Position numbers and translations under genes: made by a program. 10,362 bases of DNA from an uncultured Ruminococcus sp. Lineage in GTDB: Bacteria; Bacillota; Clostridia; Oscillospirales; Acutalibacteraceae. Shown here piece by piece: positions 5,820-10,362 of this stretch (its first letter is position 1; the number at the start of each line of letters is the position of its first letter). The notes under the pieces are model-generated. The model had not been told where the DNA came from, ran no database searches, and saw nothing but the letters and a program-made list of their open reading frames with translations. The DNA lies in NCBI GenBank assembly GCA_902797065.1, contig CADBRK010000249.1:1-10362 (forward strand), read 5' to 3'.

Positions 5820-5908
5820 AATACGTGCAGGCGTGTGCCTGCTGCGGAACATCAGCGGCGATTCGCCGCCGCGTAATACGTGCAGGCTTTTCGCCTGCTG
5901 CATTTTTT
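5820..5908. repeat. REP-like cluster of three palindromes
   Basis: Two near-copies of a hairpin unit, AATACGTGCAGGC-loop-GCCTGCTGC (5820-5845 and 5875-5901; 55 bp apart), flank a perfect 15-bp palindrome GCGGCGATTCGCCGC (5855-5869). The paired arms are identical while the loops differ (GTGT against TTTTC), as expected for a structured element under selection on its stems. The cluster is GC-rich within AT-rich DNA, like REP/BIME elements of other bacteria. Confidence 0.75.
5882..5908 (+). terminator. Likely terminator of the EamA gene
   Basis: The third palindrome (GCAGGC 5882-5887, loop TTTTC, GCCTGC 5893-5898) is followed by TGCA and six T residues (5903-5908). It is the first hairpin with a T-tract after the transporter stop, although 180 nt away. 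Confidence 0.6.
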
Positions 5909-5991
5909 ATAAAAAAATCGTCAAAATACAGAGAGGAAATCTCATAAATTAGATTAAATCATATAAATTTTGCAGGATTGTAAATTTTCTC

Positions 5992-6020
5992 TTGCATTTT
6001 TCATAGATATGTATTAGAAT
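5992..6020 (+). promoter_or_regulatory. Sigma-A promoter of the aminotransferase
   Basis: TTGCAT (5992-5997) and TAGAAT (6015-6020) are separated by 17 nt. Transcription would start near 6027, about 38 nt before the ATG. Confidence 0.7.
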
Positions 6021-6064
6021 GGTAGCTGTACGATTATGATATGTGTTTATGGAGGCGTATAATA

Positions 6065-7336
6065 ATGAACTACTCACAGATGAGCAAAGACGAACTGCTG
6101 GCTGAAAAGACAGCGCTTGAAGCAAAGTACAACGACTATAAGGCTCAGGGACTCAGCCTGAATATGGCAAGAGGAAAGCCCGGCGCAGAGCAGCTTGCGA
6201 TCTCAAAGCCTATGCTTGACGTCGTTAATTCCGCTACAAACTGCACCGTTGACGGCATCGACTGCCTTAACTACGGCACGCTTGACGGTATCCCGTCTGT
6301 CAAGAAGATGTTTGCCGACGTTCTCGGCGTTACTCCCGACGAGGTTTTCGTGGGCGGAAATTCAAGCCTTAACCTAATGTTTGATACGATCACCTGCTTT
6401 ATGACAACGGGCGTTCCCGGCGGTACGCCCTGGGGCAAACAGGGCAATATCAAATTCCTTTGTCCCGTTCCCGGATACGACAGACATTTCGGCATTACCG
6501 AGTACTACGGCATCGAAATGATAACCGTTCCCATGACTTCGACAGGCCCCGATATGGATGTTGTCGAAAAGCTCGTTTCCGAGGACGCTTCTATCAAGGG
6601 TATCTGGTGCGTTCCGAAGTATTCCAATCCCACGGGCGTTACATTCTCCGACGAGACTGTCCGCAGATTTGCCGCACTTAAACCCGCAGCACCCGATTTC
6701 AGGATCATGTGGGATAATGCCTATGTTATCCACGACGTTACCGATAATCCCGATAATCTGCTCTCTCTTATGGACGAGTGCAAGAAGAACGGCACGCAGG
6801 ATATGCCGATCATGTTTACTTCTACTTCAAAGATCACATTCCCGGGCGCAGGCGTTTCCGCATTTGCGTGCAGCGAAAACAATATGAAGCACCTCAAGAA
6901 GAGATATAACTTCCAGACGATCGGCTTCGATAAGATCAATATGCTCAGACATGCGCTTTATCTGAAGGACAGCAAGGGACTTGTAGATTATATGCAGAAG
7001 CATAAAGCTATGCTTGCACCGAAATTCGCCTGCGTTCTGAAGTATCTTGACAGCGAAGTCAAAGATACCGGCACGGCAAAGTGGGAGAACCCCAACGGCG
7101 GTTACTTCGTAAGCGTTGACGTTATGGACGGCACCGCAAAAGAGGTAGTAAGACTCTGCAAAGAAGCAGGCGTTGTACTCACGGGCGCAGGCGCTACGTT
7201 CCCCTACGGCAAAGACCCCAAAGACAGCAACATCAGGATCGCTCCGTCTTTCCCGTGCGTCGAGGAGCTTGAAAAGGCAATGCAGATCTTCTGCGTGTGC
7301 GTAAGACTTGCAGCTGTTAATAAGCTACTTGCATAA
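6065..7336 (+). CDS. Aspartate aminotransferase, subgroup Ic (PLP-dependent)
   Basis: This 423-residue fold-type I aminotransferase belongs to the group of Corynebacterium glutamicum AspT (Pfam Asp_aminotransf) and is expected to interconvert aspartate/2-oxoglutarate and oxaloacetate/glutamate in the cytosol. Visible landmarks are LSLNMARGKPG (30-40), the start of the family; GGNSS (97-101) for the cofactor phosphate; YSNPTG (186-191); WDNAY (216-220), with Asp217 and Tyr220 at the pyridine ring; STSKITFPGAGV (253-264), with Lys256 as Schiff-base lysine; and NIRIAPSFP (389-397), with Arg391 for the substrate carboxylate. ATG 6065 is chosen because GGAGGCG (6051-6057) precedes it. It is flanked by its own promoter and terminator, so it is a single-gene unit. 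The aspartate preference comes from family membership, not from the sequence itself. Confidence 0.9.
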   Translation: MNYSQMSKDELLAEKTALEAKYNDYKAQGLSLNMARGKPGAEQLAISKPMLDVVNSATNCTVDGIDCLNYGTLDGIPSVKKMFADVLGVTPDEVFVGGNSSLNLMFDTITCFMTTGVPGGTPWGKQGNIKFLCPVPGYDRHFGITEYYGIEMITVPMTSTGPDMDVVEKLVSEDASIKGIWCVPKYSNPTGVTFSDETVRRFAALKPAAPDFRIMWDNAYVIHDVTDNPDNLLSLMDECKKNGTQDMPIMFTSTSKITFPGAGVSAFACSENNMKHLKKRYNFQTIGFDKINMLRHALYLKDSKGLVDYMQKHKAMLAPKFACVLKYLDSEVKDTGTAKWENPNGGYFVSVDVMDGTAKEVVRLCKEAGVVLTGAGATFPYGKDPKDSNIRIAPSFPCVEELEKAMQIFCVCVRLAAVNKLLA

Positions 7337-7426
7337 ATATCACAATGTGTTTTCGGTACTAATGACGAACGAACGGAATTTTTTGAATTATTACAATTAT
7401 TTTACCGTAAATTATAGCATAAATTA

Positions 7427-7455
7427 TTGACTTTTTTCCGAAAAAATCTTATAAT
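7427..7455 (+). promoter_or_regulatory. Sigma-A promoter of secD-secF
   Basis: TTGACT (7427-7432), 17 nt, TATAAT (7450-7455). The predicted start is near 7462, giving a leader of about 90 nt. The -10 element overlaps the left arm of the terminator hairpin of the preceding gene. Confidence 0.8.
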
Positions 7456-7500
7456 AACTCTGCACGTTTGTTTTTTGTACGTAAGCAGAGTTATTTTTTT
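7453..7500 (+). terminator. Terminator of the aminotransferase gene
   Basis: An 11-bp perfect stem (AATAACTCTGC 7453-7463 with GCAGAGTTATT 7485-7495) continues inward with ACGT/ACGT pairing, and seven T residues (7494-7500) follow. It lies about 117 nt after the aminotransferase stop and is the first plausible terminator there. Confidence 0.85.
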
Positions 7501-7551
7501 CTGCAAAATTGTATCAAACAAACACTTTAAATTATAACGGAGGTTATACGA

Positions 7552-8967
7552 ATGAAAAGAGTTGCAAAACCCGTATTCTTCATCGTGGCTATCCTGATTA
7601 TCGCACTTGCGTATACATCGGTGTTCGGTGTTACAACGCAGAAGGGCGATATTGTTACGACCCGTATCAAGGGCGTATCGGATATCAGATGGGGAATAGA
7701 CATCAAGGGCGGTGTTGAGGCTACGTTCCAGCCTGCCGAAGGTGTCACTGCTACCGAGGAACAGCTTGAAGCCGCAAAGTCTGTTATCGAAACGAGAATG
7801 GTTTCTTATAACATTACAGACTACGAGCTTTATGCCGACCAGAGTGCAAACAAAATTATTGTACGTTTCCCGTGGAAAGAGGGAACAACAAACTTTGATC
7901 CGTATTCGGCTATCGAGGAGATCTCGGCTACTGCGGAGCTTACGTTCAGACCCGGCAACAGCTATGATACTTCTGCCACAACATACGCAGAGGACGGCTC
8001 TGTTGTTATGAGAACACCTACGGGCGAAACAGCCGAGACGGTATTCCTTACAGGCGCAAACGTAAAGAGCGCACAGGCAGGCGTTATAACCGAGAACGGC
8101 ACGCCGCAGTATGTAGTTTCTCTTGAGTTTGACGACGAAGGCGCAAAGCTTTTCGAGCAGGCTACAACAACACAGCTCAACCAGACTATCTCTATCTGGA
8201 TGGACGATGTGCTCATCTCTTACCCGACGGTAAAGAACGTTATCTCCGACGGTAAAGCACAGATCAGCGGTGATTTCACTGCCGAAGAAGCTACCAATCT
8301 TGCTACGAAGATCAACGCCGGTGCGCTTCCGTTCTCACTCGAAACAGTAAACGCAGGTTCGATCAGCCCGACGCTCGGCGCAAACTCGCTCTATGCTATG
8401 GCAGTAGCGGCTGTTATTGCGCTTGTACTCATAGCTCTGTTCATGATAATCGTGTTCAGACTTCCCGGCTTTGTCGCTGTTATTGCGCTTCTCGGCCAGC
8501 TTGCTATCACGATCGTTGCAGTATCGGGATACTTCCCCGTATTTAATTCGTTTACGATGACACTCCCCGGTATCGCAGGCATGATCCTCTCTATCGGTAT
8601 GGGCGTTGACGCTAACATCATCACCGCAGAGAGAATCAAGGAAGAACTCAGAAACGGCAAGTCCGTTGACAGCGCGATCAACGCAGGTACAAAGAACAGT
8701 CTTTCGGCAATTATCGACGGTAACATGACGGTTATTATCGTAGCTGTAATTCTTATTCTTGTGTTCGGTCCGTTCAACCTTCTTTCGTTTATGTTCGGAC
8801 TCTCCACAACCGGCGCAATCTATGCTTTCGGTTACACGCTTCTCGTAGGTGTTATCTCGAACTTCATTATGGGTATTGCCGCAGCGCGTCTGATGCTCAA
8901 ATCAATTTCCGGATTCAAGCCCCTGAGAAATCCGAAGCTTTACGGAGGTGCTAAAAATGAAAAATAA
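7552..8967 (+). CDS. secD: Protein translocase subunit SecD
   Basis: SecD, with SecF, uses the proton gradient to pull exported proteins through SecYEG on the outer side of the membrane. The 471 residues show an N-terminal helix (8-26), the conserved WGIDIKGG (47-54), a large extracellular region (about 55-275, the P1 domain and its base), and five further helices from about 278. LPGIAGMILSIGMGVDANII (338-357) with Asp353, then ERIKEE (360-365), is the SecD signature of the proton-conducting helices. Length is normal for Firmicutes; the E. coli protein is longer in the periplasmic region. GGAGG (7539-7543) precedes ATG 7552 by 8 nt. The gene overlaps secF by 11 nt. No yajC is adjacent. Confidence 0.96.
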   Translation: MKRVAKPVFFIVAILIIALAYTSVFGVTTQKGDIVTTRIKGVSDIRWGIDIKGGVEATFQPAEGVTATEEQLEAAKSVIETRMVSYNITDYELYADQSANKIIVRFPWKEGTTNFDPYSAIEEISATAELTFRPGNSYDTSATTYAEDGSVVMRTPTGETAETVFLTGANVKSAQAGVITENGTPQYVVSLEFDDEGAKLFEQATTTQLNQTISIWMDDVLISYPTVKNVISDGKAQISGDFTAEEATNLATKINAGALPFSLETVNAGSISPTLGANSLYAMAVAAVIALVLIALFMIIVFRLPGFVAVIALLGQLAITIVAVSGYFPVFNSFTMTLPGIAGMILSIGMGVDANIITAERIKEELRNGKSVDSAINAGTKNSLSAIIDGNMTVIIVAVILILVFGPFNLLSFMFGLSTTGAIYAFGYTLLVGVISNFIMGIAAARLMLKSISGFKPLRNPKLYGGAKNEK

Positions 8968-9907
8968 GGCAAAAGACTTTTACGGCAAGAGAAAAGTATT
9001 TTTCGGCATTTCCATAGGATTGATCCTTGTGGGTATTATCTGCAATATTATTTTCGGTGTATCGCTTGATATTCAGTTCTCGGGCGGTTCGATGATCTCC
9101 TATACATACAACGGTACGATCGACGAAAACGAGCTTAAAGGTCTTGTTCAGGAAACTACTCCGAACGATCAGGTAAGCTTCTCGATCTCTAAGAATATCG
9201 CCGGCAACAACGAGTCGGGCGAAGGCTATTACTTCACGATCCAGTTCCCCGGTACGGCAGCTATCGACGCTCAGGTTCAGTCGGAGATCTCAACAGCGCT
9301 TGAGAATAAGTACCCCGACAACAACTTTGAGGTCAGCGAGTTCTCGTCTGTTGACGCAACAATGGGCTTGAAGTTCTTTGTAAAATGTATCGCAGCCGTA
9401 CTTCTTGCAAGCGTACTCATGGTTATCTATGTTACGATCAGATTCAAGAAGATCGGCGGTATGTCCGCAGGTATGATGGGTCTTGTTGCTCTCCTGCACG
9501 ATATGGTAATAGTATATATTGTATTTGTAATATTCAGAATGCCTATCGACAGTAACTTTATCGCAGTTATCCTGATGATCCTCGGTTACTCGCTCAACGA
9601 TACGATCGTTATTTACGACAGAATCAGAGAGAACAAGGCAAAGATGGGTCCGAAGGCTTCTCTTATTGATGTATATAACCTGAGTATGACTCAGTGTATC
9701 AGAAGAACGATCTTCACATCTGTTACAACGCTTGTTGCTATCGGTTCGGTATACGGCGTATGTCTCGTTTACAATATCACATCTATCCAGAGTTTTGCGC
9801 TCCCGATGATGTTCGGTGTTGTTTCGGGCTGTTACTCGTCTATCTGCATAGCTACACCGCTTTGGGTAATCTGGCAGCTCAAAAAGAAAGAAAAAGAATC
9901 CAGATGA
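8957..9907 (+). CDS. secF: Protein translocase subunit SecF
   Basis: SecF is the partner of SecD, and the two form a 12-helix complex. The 316 residues show the N-terminal helix (13-34), DIQFSGGSMI (38-47), an extracellular loop (about 48-135), and five helices. LLHDMVIVY (179-187) with Asp182, GYSLNDTIVIYDRIREN (210-226), and TQCIRRTIFTSVTTL (245-259) are the conserved membrane motifs, including the Asp and Arg residues linked to proton transport. The end is basic. ATG 8957 is chosen because GGAGGTG (8944-8950), itself inside secD, is 6 nt upstream; a GTG at 8948 overlaps that site. The start lies inside the end of secD, so translation is coupled. Confidence 0.96.
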   Translation: MKNKAKDFYGKRKVFFGISIGLILVGIICNIIFGVSLDIQFSGGSMISYTYNGTIDENELKGLVQETTPNDQVSFSISKNIAGNNESGEGYYFTIQFPGTAAIDAQVQSEISTALENKYPDNNFEVSEFSSVDATMGLKFFVKCIAAVLLASVLMVIYVTIRFKKIGGMSAGMMGLVALLHDMVIVYIVFVIFRMPIDSNFIAVILMILGYSLNDTIVIYDRIRENKAKMGPKASLIDVYNLSMTQCIRRTIFTSVTTLVAIGSVYGVCLVYNITSIQSFALPMMFGVVSGCYSSICIATPLWVIWQLKKKEKESR

Positions 9908-9925
9908 TTCAATTCAGATCAAATT

Positions 9926-9952
9926 GTCCCCGATTTTTTCGGGGACTTTTTT
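9926..9952 (+). terminator. Rho-independent terminator after secF
   Basis: An 8-bp perfect stem (GTCCCCGA 9926-9933 with TCGGGGAC 9939-9946), a loop of five T residues, and a run of six T residues lie 18 nt after the secF stop. It ends the secDF operon. Confidence 0.95.
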
Positions 9953-10046
9953 CATTTCAGATGAACTACACATTTCTTACATATGATATATACAAAAAGA
10001 TGAAAATGCCGCTGCTTAAAAGTGTAAAGTAAGTACAATTAACATA

Positions 10047-10075
10047 TTGATAAACGCTTGTTTTTTCGTTATAAT
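10047..10075 (+). promoter_or_regulatory. Sigma-A promoter of the dockerin gene
   Basis: TTGATA (10047-10052) and TATAAT (10070-10075) are separated by 17 nt. The start site near 10082 gives a leader of about 50 nt in which I see no strong secondary structure. Between the secF terminator and this promoter (9953-10046) I see nothing else. Confidence 0.8.
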
Positions 10076-10132
10076 AGAATCATAATACAGTAAATGTGTA
10101 CAAGAATATGTATATTTTTTGGAGGAATCATA

Positions 10133-10362
10133 ATGAACGGTATATCAAAAAGGCTGATCGCCGTTATATTGTCCGCCGTCAGCGCAGCGTCTGTCTTTAC
10201 ACCTGCAGTGTCGGCTCAGGATAATACACAGAGACTGCTCGGAGACGTAAATCTCGACGGGAAGATCTCGCTTAAGGACGCTTCAATTGTACAGAGGGCT
10301 GCGGTTTTGCTGGAGACTCTTAACGAAGAACAGACTGTTCTCGCAGATGTAGACGGTGCGCA
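10133..10362 (+). CDS. Secreted protein with N-terminal type I dockerin (3' end missing)
   Basis: Only 76 residues are visible. They begin with a signal peptide: KR at 6-7, a hydrophobic core 8-22, and AVSA at 25-28 with likely cleavage before Gln29. The mature protein starts almost at once with a dockerin repeat, GDVNLDGKISLKDASIVQRA (37-56): an F-hand calcium loop with Asp38, Asn40, Asp42, Ser46 and Asp49 at the ligand positions, followed by its helix. A second repeat starts at ADVDG (71-75) and is cut by the window. Dockerins bind cohesin domains of scaffoldins on the cell surface or in cellulosome-like complexes. The catalytic or binding module must lie downstream and cannot be named. GGAGG (10121-10125) precedes the ATG by 7 nt. 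The gene has its own promoter. Confidence 0.88.
   Translation, partial: MNGISKRLIAVILSAVSAASVFTPAVSAQDNTQRLLGDVNLDGKISLKDASIVQRAAVLLETLNEEQTVLADVDGA

Larger units (their letters stand above)
5705..6064. other. Intergenic stretch with palindromes and promoter, no gene
   Basis: About 360 bp separate the transporter from the aminotransferase. I see no coding sequence with a ribosome binding site. The first 115 bp are AT-rich with two copies of AAACTTTGA (at about 5728 and 5769) and nothing else convincing. Then follow the palindrome cluster and terminator (5820-5908), an AT-rich run, and the aminotransferase promoter. Confidence 0.75.

Noticed and set aside
6374..6733. 119-codon open frame antisense to the aminotransferase
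   Set aside because: The sense strand carries conserved PLP-enzyme motifs throughout this stretch; the antisense frame has no start signal.
8391..8807. 138-codon open frame antisense to secD
   Set aside because: It mirrors the secD transmembrane region, which is unmistakable on the plus strand.
9953..10132. Possible riboswitch or small RNA before the dockerin gene
   Set aside because: Apart from the promoter and ribosome binding site, the stretch is AT-rich with no conserved structure that I can recognise.
1..10362. Defence, phage or other accessory system
   Set aside because: No restriction, toxin-antitoxin, integrase, transposase or CRISPR signature was seen; gene content is mostly core chromosome. 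The EVE-like domain alone does not make a defence system.

Overview
The window looks like chromosome of a low-to-mid-GC, Gram-positive, endospore-forming member of the Clostridia, most likely Oscillospiraceae/Ruminococcaceae (Ruminococcus or [Eubacterium] siraeum-like). The evidence is the sporulation/division cluster yabP-yabQ-divIC-yabR, separate secD and secF genes, strong GGAGG-type ribosome binding sites, consensus sigma-A promoters, and the start of a secreted dockerin protein typical of fibre-degrading ruminococci. The species cannot be fixed from this sequence alone.

Layout. (1) 1-450 is the 3' end of a Ser/Thr-rich protein with a 20-residue tandem repeat and a C-terminal membrane helix. 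(2) 474-1517 encodes a YjbR/MmcQ protein with a C-terminal PUA/EVE-like domain. (3) 1571-3234 holds yabP and yabQ, which have a good candidate sigma-E promoter, then divIC, which has its own sigma-A promoter, then yabR; a terminator follows. (4) On the minus strand, 4608 down to 3293, a promoter drives a dCMP deaminase and a tightly coupled four-helix membrane protein. (5) A divergent consensus promoter drives an EamA/DMT transporter (4817-5704). It is followed by a cluster of three palindromes (5820-5908), the last of which looks like a terminator. (6) A subgroup Ic aspartate aminotransferase (6065-7336) stands alone with its own promoter. (7) secD-secF (7552-9907) overlap by 11 nt and end at a clear terminator. 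Their promoter is embedded in the terminator hairpin of the preceding gene. (8) A new transcription unit starts at 10047 and encodes a secreted protein with a dockerin directly after its signal peptide; it runs off the window.

How the genes fit together. yabP/yabQ act in the mother cell during spore cortex formation, while divIC and yabR are vegetative division and RNA-binding genes. The promoters seen here match that split. SecDF supports protein export, on which the repeat protein and the dockerin protein would depend. The remaining genes are ordinary metabolism and transport. I see no defence island, prophage, insertion sequence, CRISPR array, tRNA or rRNA. The points most worth checking are the promoter-in-terminator upstream of secD, the sigma-E promoter of yabP, the YjbR-EVE fusion, the palindrome cluster, and the N-terminal dockerin.
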